Origin: Alphaproteobacteria bacterium
Lineage (GTDB): Bacteria; Pseudomonadota; Alphaproteobacteria; DSM-16000; Inquilinaceae
NCBI GenBank assembly: GCA_028281925.1
Contig: JANQIX010000043.1
Span: forward strand, 1 to 64,000
DNA length: 64,000 bases
Direction of reading: 5' to 3'
In this document: positions 25,725 through 33,216 of the stretch, piece by piece
Layout: each line of letters starts with the position of its first letter
How positions within the stretch are numbered: position 1 is the first letter of the stretch
Translations under genes and position numbers: made by a program
The notes under the pieces: model-generated
Told to the model about the DNA's origin: nothing
Databases searched by the model: none
What the model saw: only the letters and a program-made list of their open reading frames with translations

Positions 25725-26609
25725 TCACCGGAAGCGAGGCCGCCGCGCACCGTCCAGGCTCAGCAAGTCGCCGTAGAGATCAGGCCGGCGGTCGCGGAAC
25801 ACGCCCCACGCAGCCCGCTGCCGCGCGATAGCGTCGAGATCGAGATCGGCGACGATCACCGCTTCCTCGTCGCGCGGCGCCTGGGCCAGGATCTCGCCGG
25901 TCGCCCCCGCGATAAAGGACGATCCGTAGAATGTCAGGTCTGACGCTTGCCCGGCTTCGCGGCCGATCCGATTGGCCGCGATCAGCGGTGTAAGGTTTGC
26001 GCCCGCGTGGCCCTGCATGACGCGTGTCCAGTGATCTCGACTGTCGATCGACGCGTCCTGCGGCTCGGACCCGATGGCCGTGGGATAAATCAGAAGTTCC
26101 GCACCGTTCAGCGCCATAATACGGGAGCATTCCGGGAACCATTGATCCCAGCAGACGGCGCAGCCGAGACGCCCGAACCGCGTGTGAAACACCCGGAAGC
26201 CTGTATCCCCTGGGTTGAAGTAAAACTTCTCCTGATATCCTGGTCCGTCGGGAATGTGTGACTTGCGATACACCCCAAGGTTCGTGCCGTCGGTGTCGAA
26301 TACCGCAAGACTATTGAAATGCGCGTTGTTCGCACGCTCAAAGAAGCTGACCGGCAGTACGATGCCGAGGCTGGCGGCCAACGCGCCCATGCGCACGAGC
26401 AGAGGATGATCGTCAACGCTGTGCGCAAGCGCGAAATAGCCCGAGTCCTGATCCTGACAGAAATACGGTGTAGCGAACAATTCTTGCGGGACCACTACCT
26501 TTGCGCCAAGCGACGCGGCCTCTCGGATGAGACGTTCGGCGCGATCGATATTGCGGCCCATTTCAGGATCACATGCCATCTGCACGGCAGCGACGGTGAG
26601 CATGCTCAT
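25725..26609 (-). CDS. aguB: N-carbamoylputrescine amidase (nitrilase family)
   Basis: 294 residues from the ATG of MSMLTVAAVQMACD, preceded by GGGGTAATC. The nitrilase triad is present: Glu in VVVPQELFATPYFCQ (about residue 43), Lys in YRKSHIPDGPGYQEKFYF, and Cys in GRLGCAVCWDQWFPE. The PYFCQ and FYFNPGDTGF stretches match plant and bacterial N-carbamoylputrescine amidases, which release putrescine from agmatine-derived carbamoylputrescine. The partner agmatine deiminase (aguA) is not seen here. The following 400 bp (26610-27009) separate it from the divergent marR gene. Confidence 0.9.
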   Translation of the reverse strand: MSMLTVAAVQMACDPEMGRNIDRAERLIREAASLGAKVVVPQELFATPYFCQDQDSGYFALAHSVDDHPLLVRMGALAASLGIVLPVSFFERANNAHFNSLAVFDTDGTNLGVYRKSHIPDGPGYQEKFYFNPGDTGFRVFHTRFGRLGCAVCWDQWFPECSRIMALNGAELLIYPTAIGSEPQDASIDSRDHWTRVMQGHAGANLTPLIAANRIGREAGQASDLTFYGSSFIAGATGEILAQAPRDEEAVIVADLDLDAIARQRAAWGVFRDRRPDLYGDLLSLDGARRPRFR

Positions 26610-26892
26610 GATTACCCCGATATGTTTAGAGCCGACGGTGACCATACCATACCGAACGATCCGGCCCATCGTATCGGTGCAGCATCCGGTTTGTAAGCGA
26701 TTGTCGACACTTAGGAACTAGACCAATAATGATTCCAAAGAAAAACGTAGCCAGCTGTCGTCATTGTGTATTCAGTAGCCAAACGCATCATCGCCCTGAC
26801 AGATTTGTGGTTAATGAATGCCACACCCACACTACGTTCGCCAGTTTTTCATTGCAGAATTCGAAAGTTTGCTTACATAGTAGCACATCGAG

Positions 26893-26910
26893 AGTAGACT
26901 ATATGATACT
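26893..26910. promoter_or_regulatory. Candidate operator dyad upstream of marR
   Basis: AGTA-gac-TATA-tga-TACT, a symmetric 18-bp dyad about 100 bp before the marR start; a suitable size for a MarR dimer. A GC-rich hairpin (26933-26939 with 26945-26951) lies between it and the gene. The rest of the 400-bp spacer 26610-27009 is AT-richer with no supportable gene. Confidence 0.3.
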
Positions 26911-27009
26911 GAAGCGATGCCTCAGTGTCCCTCGGGCGCATAGGGCGCCCGGGAAAGAACCTCGGGGGCGGGCCCGTGCCCGGCGCCGACCAATTGAGAG
27001 AGAAGAACG

Positions 27010-27504
27010 ATGTTGACGAGGGGTCAGGAAGCCCACGACATCGACGTGGGGCCCGTCACCAGGCCAACCCTGGTCACGGCGGATTACGGTACAGCCCATC
27101 TCCTTCGTGACGCACAGCGTGCCATGTCGCGGGCGCTTGCCACACGGATCTCGACGTTCAACGTCTCGATCGGTCAGTGGTACTTCCTGCGCGCGCTGTG
27201 GGAGGAAGACGGACTGACCCAGCGCGAGCTGAGCCATCGTGTCGGCATGATGGAGCCGACTACGGTGACCGCCTTGAACAGCATGGAGAAGCGTGGGCTC
27301 GTCGAGCGCGTGCGCAACCCGCGGGACCGTCGGAAGATGAACATCTTCCTGACCGAAAAGGGTCGGTCGCTGCGCGACAAGCTGATGCCGTACGAAGCGG
27401 AAGTGAACCACCTCGCGGTGCAGGGCCTCAGTCCCAGCGATGTTGAGGTGCTGGAGCGCGGATTGCGCAACATCCTGCAAAACATGGCCGAGAACGGCGA
27501 TTAA
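27010..27504 (+). CDS. MarR-family transcriptional regulator
   Basis: 164 residues; the AGAGAGAAGAACG stretch before the ATG supplies the ribosome site. The winged HTH is clear: TQRELSHRVGMMEPTTVTAL for helices 2-3 and GLVERVRNPRDRRKMNIFLT for the wing, with long N- and C-terminal dimerisation helices. A palindrome upstream could be the autoregulatory operator. Its target is not obvious: aguB is divergent 400 bp away, and the sugar-acid dehydratase converges on it. The ligand is unknown. Confidence 0.9.
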   Translation: MLTRGQEAHDIDVGPVTRPTLVTADYGTAHLLRDAQRAMSRALATRISTFNVSIGQWYFLRALWEEDGLTQRELSHRVGMMEPTTVTALNSMEKRGLVERVRNPRDRRKMNIFLTEKGRSLRDKLMPYEAEVNHLAVQGLSPSDVEVLERGLRNILQNMAENGD

Positions 27505-27552
27505 GCCGGCCTGAGGGCTCTACCGGCCCGCTTTCCACAAGAGATGTTTGAT

Positions 27553-27586
27553 CCGGCGGTAACGTTCACAACGACGTCACCGCCGG
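27553..27586. terminator. Inverted repeat between converging genes
   Basis: CCGGCGGT (27553-27560) and ACCGCCGG (27579-27586), a perfect 8-bp stem with an 18-base loop that can pair partly. It lies between the marR and dehydratase 3' ends, so it may end transcription from both sides. No T-run. Confidence 0.4.
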
Positions 27587-27607
27587 CCCAAATTCGTGGC
27601 CTTTACG

Positions 27608-29410
27608 TCAGTGCGAATCCCGAGGGTTGCCACGCTCGCGGATGACGTCCTGGAAGGTCGTGGCGAATTCCAGGCAGCCGCCCGAGGCCAGCGGACCGAC
27701 CATGCGGCGGAACATCTCCTGCCAGGGCGTCTGGTCCACCAGATCGGGCGGTGACCAGGCGCTTCGGCGCGCTCCCCATTCCGTTTCCGGAACCAACGCG
27801 TCGGCCCGGCCGGTATTCAGGTCGATGCGCACGCGGTCGCCGGTGCGCAGCAGCGCAAGGCCGCCACCCGTCGCCGCCTCCGGCGAGGCGTTCAGGATCG
27901 ACGGGCTGGCCGATGTGCCGCTCTGACGGCCGTCGCCGATGCAGGGCAGGCCGATGATCCCTCGGCGGATCAACGCGTCGGGCGGCTGCATGTTGACGAC
28001 CTCGGCCGCGCCGGGATACCCGACCGGCCCGCAGCCGCGGATTACCAGAATGCAGGTCTCGTCGATCTCCAGAGCCGGGTCGTTGATGCGGTCGTGATAG
28101 TCTTCCGGGCCTTCGAAGACGATGACACGGCCCTCGAACGCGTTTTCGTCGCCCGGTTGTTCCAGATACCGCTTGCGGAATTCGTCGCCGATCACCGACG
28201 TCTTCATGATCGCCCCGTCGAACAGATTACCCGACAGAACCGCGAAGCCGGCCCTACGCACCAGCGGATCGGCGAATGGGCGGATGACCTCTCGGTCCCA
28301 GCATGGGGCGTCGGCGCTCTCTTCGCCCATGGTGCGGCCCGTCACCGTCAGGGCATCGCTCCGCAGCGCGCCCGCGTCCAGCAGTTCCCGCATCACCGCG
28401 GGCAGACCGCCGGCATTGTGAAAGCCCTCGCCCAGATGCTTGCCGGCCGGCTGGCAGTTCACCAGCAGCGGCAGATCGAGGCCGATCGTCTGCCAATCCT
28501 GCAGATCAAGCTCCACGCCCATATGCCGGGCGATGGCGTTGATATGGATCGGGCAGTTGGTCGACCCGCCGATGGCCGTGCAGGCGATGACAGCGTTTTC
28601 GAACGCGGCGCGCGTGAGGATACGTGAGGGTGTCAGGTCCTCGTGCACCATGTCGACGACCCGCTTGCCGGTGCGATAGGCCATCTGGCCGCGTTCGCGG
28701 TATGGCGCCGGGATGGAGCCGCAGCCCGGCAAGGACATGCCCAAAGCCTCCGCCAGACAGTTCATGGACAGTGCCGTGCCCATGGTGTTGCAATGGCCGA
28801 TCGAGGGCGCGGCAGCCGCCGCCAGTTCCATGAACTGCGCGTGGTCGATCTCACCGGCCGCCATGCGCTCGCGCCCCTCCCAGATGATCATGCCGCTGCC
28901 GATCAGATCGCGCCCCTGGTGGTGCCCGTCCAGCATCGGCCCGCCGGAGAGCACGATCGCCGGGATGTTCACGGTGGCCGCCGCCATCAGCAGCGCTGGC
29001 GTTGTCTTGTCACATCCAGTCGTCAGCACGACGCCGTCGAACGGATAGCCGTACAGCACCTCAACCGCGCTCAGATAGGTGAGGTTGCGGTCCAGCCCCG
29101 GGGTCGGACGCTTGCCCGTTTCCTGGATCGGATGGCACGGAAACTCGATCGGAATACCGCCCGCATCGCGCACGCCGTCCCTGACCCGGTCGGCGAGATC
29201 CACCAGATGGCGATTGCAGGGCGCGAGATCGCTGCCGGTTTGCGCAATGGCGATGATCGGCCGGCCCGTCGCCAGCTCTTCCAGCGTCAGTCCGAAATTC
29301 AGATAGCGCTCAAGATAGAGCGCCGTCATGGACGGATTGCCGGGATTGTCGAACCACAGCTGGCTGCGCAGCCGCCGGGCGTTGTCCGCCCCACCATTGC
29401 CCTTCGTCAT
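27608..29410 (-). CDS. IlvD/Edd-family dehydratase, sugar-acid type (xylonate or arabinonate dehydratase-like)
   Basis: 600 residues from the ATG of MTKGNGGADNARR after GGAGGCCCAG. The N-terminus (RSQLWFDNPGNPSMTALYLE) and the TTGCDKTTPALLMAAATVN, SIGHCNTMGTALSMN and SLPGCGSIPAPYRERGQMAY stretches follow the pentonate dehydratase branch rather than biosynthetic IlvD. The three Cys of TTGCDK, GHCNTM and the N-terminal LAPCN segment would bind the [2Fe-2S] or [4Fe-4S] cluster. It removes water from aldonic acids such as D-xylonate or L-arabinonate, giving 2-keto-3-deoxy acids. A Gfo/Idh/MocA oxidoreductase about 1.2 kb away on the same strand may share a sugar pathway. Exact substrate unknown. 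Confidence 0.88.
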   Translation of the reverse strand: MTKGNGGADNARRLRSQLWFDNPGNPSMTALYLERYLNFGLTLEELATGRPIIAIAQTGSDLAPCNRHLVDLADRVRDGVRDAGGIPIEFPCHPIQETGKRPTPGLDRNLTYLSAVEVLYGYPFDGVVLTTGCDKTTPALLMAAATVNIPAIVLSGGPMLDGHHQGRDLIGSGMIIWEGRERMAAGEIDHAQFMELAAAAAPSIGHCNTMGTALSMNCLAEALGMSLPGCGSIPAPYRERGQMAYRTGKRVVDMVHEDLTPSRILTRAAFENAVIACTAIGGSTNCPIHINAIARHMGVELDLQDWQTIGLDLPLLVNCQPAGKHLGEGFHNAGGLPAVMRELLDAGALRSDALTVTGRTMGEESADAPCWDREVIRPFADPLVRRAGFAVLSGNLFDGAIMKTSVIGDEFRKRYLEQPGDENAFEGRVIVFEGPEDYHDRINDPALEIDETCILVIRGCGPVGYPGAAEVVNMQPPDALIRRGIIGLPCIGDGRQSGTSASPSILNASPEAATGGGLALLRTGDRVRIDLNTGRADALVPETEWGARRSAWSPPDLVDQTPWQEMFRRMVGPLASGGCLEFATTFQDVIRERGNPRDSH

Positions 29411-29645
29411 CTGGGCCTCCATGATCCTGCATCGGCCCCTCGCAAGGGGCTGTTTCACCAGATGGTTACGCCAGACACCGCCCACCGTCGAGGGGGCGCG
29501 CCCGCATGCCAGCATCCAGCATAGTGCGTGCCGGGCAACGTGCGGATCAGGTCACGGCTTCACAATCGTATGTCGCCCGGCTGTACGCCCGAAGCAACAC
29601 TGCGTACATTGGCCGTACACCTTGCATTGTGGGCCGCAACCAGCC

Positions 29646-30620
29646 TTGAACGCCATCGCCGGCATCATCGACATCCTGGTCCTCGCCAGCCCTTGGCTGG
29701 CGATCGGCGCCGCCTATCTGGTCGTCAACAAGGCCTGGAGCCGCAAACATATCTCGGAAGCCGCCGAGAGCATCTCGATCACGGCCGCGTTTCTGCTGGC
29801 CCTGGCGCTGATCCCGATGATTCTCAGCTGGATCATCGTGCAGGGGCGCTATGCCGCCGCGCTTGCCGCCTTCGTCTGGTTGTGCCTTGCGGTGATCATC
29901 ATCCTGATCGGCAGCAAGATGTGGGTGCCCGACCGCCGCAAGAGGAACTTCCTGGCGCGAATCTGGGCCGCCATGAAGCTCGAGCTGGCGGAACTGCCGG
30001 CCCTGCTGGTGGGCGTGAGGCGCCAGCGCGGCTCGGCAGAGATTCTGGAGATCCTGGAGCGGCTCGCCGTGGTCGACGAGGATCTGGACCCGCGCGAGCA
30101 CCGCATCCTGCAACTGGTCGCGCGGTCGCTGGGCATGGAATTGGGGGAGATCCCGGCGCGGATGATCAGCGATGCCAGCCGCGACGTGGATGCCATCCGC
30201 CGGGCTGCCGCCGACTATGTGGCTTTGGAACCGGCGGCGGATCAGGTGCGGCAACTGATTGATCTGATGGAGATGGTCACCAAGGCGGACCGCCAGGTTT
30301 CCGACCGCGAGAGGGCAGTGCTGGACGAAGTGGTTCCCATGCTGACCTGCTACCTGGAAGGCCGGCATACGGGGCGCGAGCAGTTCGACGTGCTGATGCG
30401 GGCCGAAACGCCGCAACAGTGGGAGGCGATCCTGCAGCTTGCCGGCAATTCGGCCGACCTGCGCCGTGCCGGCAGCGACACGGTGATCGTCGGGCCCTAC
30501 CACTCCCGCAGCTTCGCCACGCTGGTGGCAGGCCAGTTCGGCGAACGGGGCATCGATGCCCGCGTCGAAACAGCCCGCCGCCCGCGGGGCCGCGACACCG
30601 CCGCGGCGCCCGACGGCTGA
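29646..30620 (+). CDS. Membrane protein with TerB-like domains
   Basis: 324 residues if started at the TTG of the LNAIAGIIDILV segment; no in-frame ATG lies nearby, and the upstream frame lacks the hydrophobic start expected. Two or three N-terminal membrane helices (ILVLASPWLAIGAAYLVV, ITAAFLLALALIPMILSWII, FVWLCLAVIIILIGS) are followed by a cytoplasmic helical part. It contains two TerB-like units (EILERLAVVDEDLDPREHR and MEMVTKADRQVSDRERAV), with the acidic pattern of tellurite-resistance TerB folds. The C-terminus (VIVGPYHSRSFATLVAGQFG) may be separate. Start codon uncertain; function unknown. Confidence 0.65.
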   Translation: MNAIAGIIDILVLASPWLAIGAAYLVVNKAWSRKHISEAAESISITAAFLLALALIPMILSWIIVQGRYAAALAAFVWLCLAVIIILIGSKMWVPDRRKRNFLARIWAAMKLELAELPALLVGVRRQRGSAEILEILERLAVVDEDLDPREHRILQLVARSLGMELGEIPARMISDASRDVDAIRRAAADYVALEPAADQVRQLIDLMEMVTKADRQVSDRERAVLDEVVPMLTCYLEGRHTGREQFDVLMRAETPQQWEAILQLAGNSADLRRAGSDTVIVGPYHSRSFATLVAGQFGERGIDARVETARRPRGRDTAAAPDG

Positions 30621-30638
30621 TTCCGGCCCGGATCGCCG

Positions 30639-31640
30639 TTAACGGACCGCCGCCTCCAGCCCGCTGCGGTAGGGGCCGAGAATCGCGTCCACGGCCAGCG
30701 TCGCGCGCATGCCGGTTTCACCGGTACTGGGACAACGCCCGATGCCGTTCAGCTCATCCACCACGGTCTGGATCAGGGGCTGGTGGACATGCTCCGGATA
30801 CCCAGCCTCGATTTCCTCCTGCCCCGCCTTGGTGATCAGCGTGATCGGCTCAGGCCGGAAGAACGACATCCAGATCTCGCCTTCCGTGCCGGCAATCCGA
30901 GTGCTTTCGTAGTTCTGATGGGCGGAAAAGCACCAGGTGCCCGTGCCCTGAACGCCCGAAGCGAACGCGAAGCTGGCCGTGACGATGTCTTCGGCCGCAT
31001 AGAGCCTGGCCTGGTTGGCCGCACGCCCCTGGACGTCGACGATCGGGCCGAACACGAAATCCAGCCAGTCGATCATGTGGACGCCGGTGTCGACGAAGAT
31101 ACCGCCGCCACCGATATCGGGGCGGAACCGCCAGGGAACCTGCCCGTCGGGAAACGGCAACTCGGGCGGCGGCGCGAATTGATGGATGTTGACGAAGCGC
31201 GGGGTGCCGATCCGGCCGCTCTCGATCAACCGCTTGGCCGTCAGGAACCTGGGCATCGCCCGGCGGTAGAAGGCCGTGAACAGCGGCACGCCGCGCTCTC
31301 GGAACCCGTCGACGATTTCGCGGCATTCACGGCCGGACAGCGCCAGCGGCTTTTCCACGAGCGCGGGCTTGCCGGCGGCGGCGCATTTCAACGCCAGGTC
31401 CCGATGCGAAGCGGGCGGCGTGGCGATGTAGACGGCATCAACCTCATCGTCCGCGATCAGTGCGTCGGCATCGTCATACCAACGCGGCACCCCATGACGC
31501 CGGGCATAGTCTTCGGCCAGACGGCCGTCGCGCCGCATCACGGCGACCAGCGCGGAATTGTCCGCCTTTTGGAAGCCGGGGCCACTCTTCACCTCGGTCA
31601 CGTCGCCGCAACCGAGAATGCCCCAGCGAATAACGGTCAT
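30639..31640 (-). CDS. Gfo/Idh/MocA-family NAD(P)-dependent oxidoreductase
   Basis: 333 residues, strong site GGAGGATCC before ATG. The Rossmann domain opens IRWGILGCGDVTEV (GxGxxG-like) and has the family's VDAVYIATPPASHRDLALKC and KPALVEKPLA stretch, where the EKP Lys is catalytic. The C-terminal domain includes DIGGGGIFVDTGVHMIDWL with its conserved Asp and His. The substrate is a sugar, inositol or related polyol or their derivatives. It follows hypB on the same strand with an 8-bp gap, so it appears to be at the end of the hyp transcript, although its function is unrelated. Alternatively it has moved in behind hypB. Confidence 0.9.
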   Translation of the reverse strand: MTVIRWGILGCGDVTEVKSGPGFQKADNSALVAVMRRDGRLAEDYARRHGVPRWYDDADALIADDEVDAVYIATPPASHRDLALKCAAAGKPALVEKPLALSGRECREIVDGFRERGVPLFTAFYRRAMPRFLTAKRLIESGRIGTPRFVNIHQFAPPPELPFPDGQVPWRFRPDIGGGGIFVDTGVHMIDWLDFVFGPIVDVQGRAANQARLYAAEDIVTASFAFASGVQGTGTWCFSAHQNYESTRIAGTEGEIWMSFFRPEPITLITKAGQEEIEAGYPEHVHQPLIQTVVDELNGIGRCPSTGETGMRATLAVDAILGPYRSGLEAAVR

Positions 31641-31648
31641 GGATCCTC

Positions 31649-32575
31649 CTAAACCAGCGAGAACTCGCTGGCGGCCTTGTACCCGCGGGCGATCCAGTCG
31701 CGCCAGGCCCCCATGCCCTCGCCCGTTCTGGCGGACACCTGCAGCACCTCGATGTCGGGATTGACCTGCCGGGCCCGCTCGATACAGGCGGAAACGTCGA
31801 AGTCCACGTGCGGCAGCAGGTCGATCTTGTTGATCAGCATGAGCTTGGAGGCGGCGACCATATGCGGATACTTGGCCGGTTTGTCGTCGCCTTCGGTGAC
31901 CGAGATGATCACCACCTTGGCATGCTCGCCGAGATCGAACAGCGCCGGGCAGACGAGGTTGCCCACATTCTCGATCATCAGCACCGAGTCTTGGGGCGGC
32001 GCCAGCTCCGCCAGCGCACGGGCTACCATGTCCGCTTCAAGATGGCAGGCGGCACCGGTGTTGATCTGTACGACCGGCGCTCCCGTCGCTCGGATGCGCA
32101 TGGCGTCGTTCAGCGTGTGCTGATCGCCCTCGATCACGCTGATCGGGATCGTGCCGGCCAGATCCGCAACGGTTCGCTCCAAGAGTGTGGTCTTGCCGGC
32201 GCCGGGCGAGCTGACCAGGTTCAGCGCCAGCATGTTGCGGGCGACGAACCATCCGCGATTGCGCTCCGCGATCCCCCTGCTCTTTGCCAACACGTCTTCC
32301 TGAAGACGGACCGTCTCGCGATCAACCGTCATTGCCGACGCTGCCGCAGCATGCGCATGCGCATGGGCATGGGCATGGGCGTGAGCATGATCATGGGTGT
32401 GAGCATGATCATGGGTGTGAGCATGATCATGGGTGTGATGATGGTGCCCATGGTCTTGGCCATGGTGGTGATGATGGTGGCTGTGGGTGTGGCTCGCGTC
32501 GCCATCCTTCGACCGGCTTTCCGCGAAGCTGGTGATCGTCGTCGAACCGTCGGAGCAACCGCAGGTGCCGCACAT
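31649..32575 (-). CDS. hypB: Hydrogenase nickel-incorporation GTPase HypB, with His-rich nickel-storage region
   Basis: 308 residues from the ATG of MCGTCGCSDG, where the start overlaps the hypA stop by one base (TGATG). The N-terminus carries the CxxCGC high-affinity nickel site. About residues 30-80 are a His-rich tract of HTHDHAH units, encoded partly by an 18-bp tandem repeat, which would store nickel. The GTPase domain has LVSSPGAGKTTLLERT (P-loop), VIEGDQHTLNDA, IENVGNLVCPALFDLGEH and NKIDLLPHVDFD (NKID). It loads Ni into [NiFe]-hydrogenase with HypA. Confidence 0.96.
   Translation of the reverse strand: MCGTCGCSDGSTTITSFAESRSKDGDASHTHSHHHHHHGQDHGHHHHTHDHAHTHDHAHTHDHAHAHAHAHAHAHAAAASAMTVDRETVRLQEDVLAKSRGIAERNRGWFVARNMLALNLVSSPGAGKTTLLERTVADLAGTIPISVIEGDQHTLNDAMRIRATGAPVVQINTGAACHLEADMVARALAELAPPQDSVLMIENVGNLVCPALFDLGEHAKVVIISVTEGDDKPAKYPHMVAASKLMLINKIDLLPHVDFDVSACIERARQVNPDIEVLQVSARTGEGMGAWRDWIARGYKAASEFSLV
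32381..32434 (-). repeat. 18-bp tandem repeat inside the hypB His-rich region
   Basis: Three perfect copies of GTGAGCATGATCATGGGT (plus-strand orientation), in frame, followed by a related GTGATGATGG run. They code for alternating His/Asp/Thr/Ala in HypB. Unit length is a multiple of three, so copy changes would alter His-tract length without shifting the frame. Confidence 0.9.
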
Positions 32576-32925
32576 CACGCCATCTCCTCGACCGCCGCCA
32601 ATTCGATCTCCGTCACGACAACTTCGTCGCCGCCGCGACGATCATGCACCAGCGACCCGCATTGCGGACACGGCTCCAGCCAGCTGTCCGCCGCGAAATC
32701 ATGTCCGCAATCGCGACAGGTTGCACGCGCCGGCACCTCGGTCACGTCCAGCGCTGCGCCCTCCGCCACGGTCCCGCGCACGCAAACCTCGAAGCAGAAC
32801 TGGATCGCATCGGGCACGATGGCGGCCAGGCTGCCGACCTCAAGCCCGACACGGGCGACGCGACGGCCGCCGGATCGCTCCACAACGATGCCGGCAATGC
32901 TGCGGGCTATCCCAAGCTCGTGCAC
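32575..32925 (-). CDS. hypA: Hydrogenase maturation nickel metallochaperone HypA
   Basis: 116 residues, the family length. MHE at the N-terminus supplies the nickel ligands (MHELGIARSI). The zinc site is two CxxC motifs, CRDC and CPQC, about residues 71-90. The DVTEVPARATCRDC and GSLAAIVPDAIQFCFE stretches are standard. It delivers nickel with HypB, whose gene starts on the hypA stop codon. It lies 9 bp after hypC. Confidence 0.96.
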   Translation of the reverse strand: MHELGIARSIAGIVVERSGGRRVARVGLEVGSLAAIVPDAIQFCFEVCVRGTVAEGAALDVTEVPARATCRDCGHDFAADSWLEPCPQCGSLVHDRRGGDEVVVTEIELAAVEEMA

Positions 32926-32934
32926 CGCGACACC

Positions 32935-33216
32935 TCAGCTGTCGCCGAAGGCGCGCATCGCCTCGCGCTCTTCCTGCAGCTGTCCGAGTTGCTCCAACAG
33001 GGCCAGCGTTTCCGCCGCCTCCGCCTCGTCGATCCGGGCCATGGCGAAGCCGACATGGACCAGCACCCAGTCCCCCACACAGGCCTCCACCGGATGGTCT
33101 TCGTCGACGATGCAAGCCAGGTTCACGCGGCGGCGCACGCCGGCGATTTCGACCACGCCCAACATCATTTCAGGGCTGGCGATCTCAACGATCCGTCCGG
33201 GTATACCCAAGCACAT
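32935..33216 (-). CDS. hypC: Hydrogenase assembly chaperone HypC
   Basis: 93 residues from MCLGIPGRIVEIASP; the Cys2 after Met is the essential ligand of HypC and fixes the start. The ACVGDWVLVHVGFAMARID stretch is typical. It normally holds the Fe(CN)2CO unit with HypD; hypD is not in this window. The hypC start overlaps the end of hypF by 32 bp, so translation is probably coupled. Longer than many HypC proteins by a Glu/Leu-rich tail. Confidence 0.95.
   Translation of the reverse strand: MCLGIPGRIVEIASPEMMLGVVEIAGVRRRVNLACIVDEDHPVEACVGDWVLVHVGFAMARIDEAEAAETLALLEQLGQLQEEREAMRAFGDS

Noticed and set aside
26729..27016. 95-codon plus-strand frame in the marR leader
   Set aside because: AT-rich leader with atypical codon use, ending inside marR; no supporting signal.
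32340..32480. Short regular repeats that could suggest a CRISPR array or satellite
   Set aside because: The repeats lack spacers and encode the His-rich region of HypB in frame.
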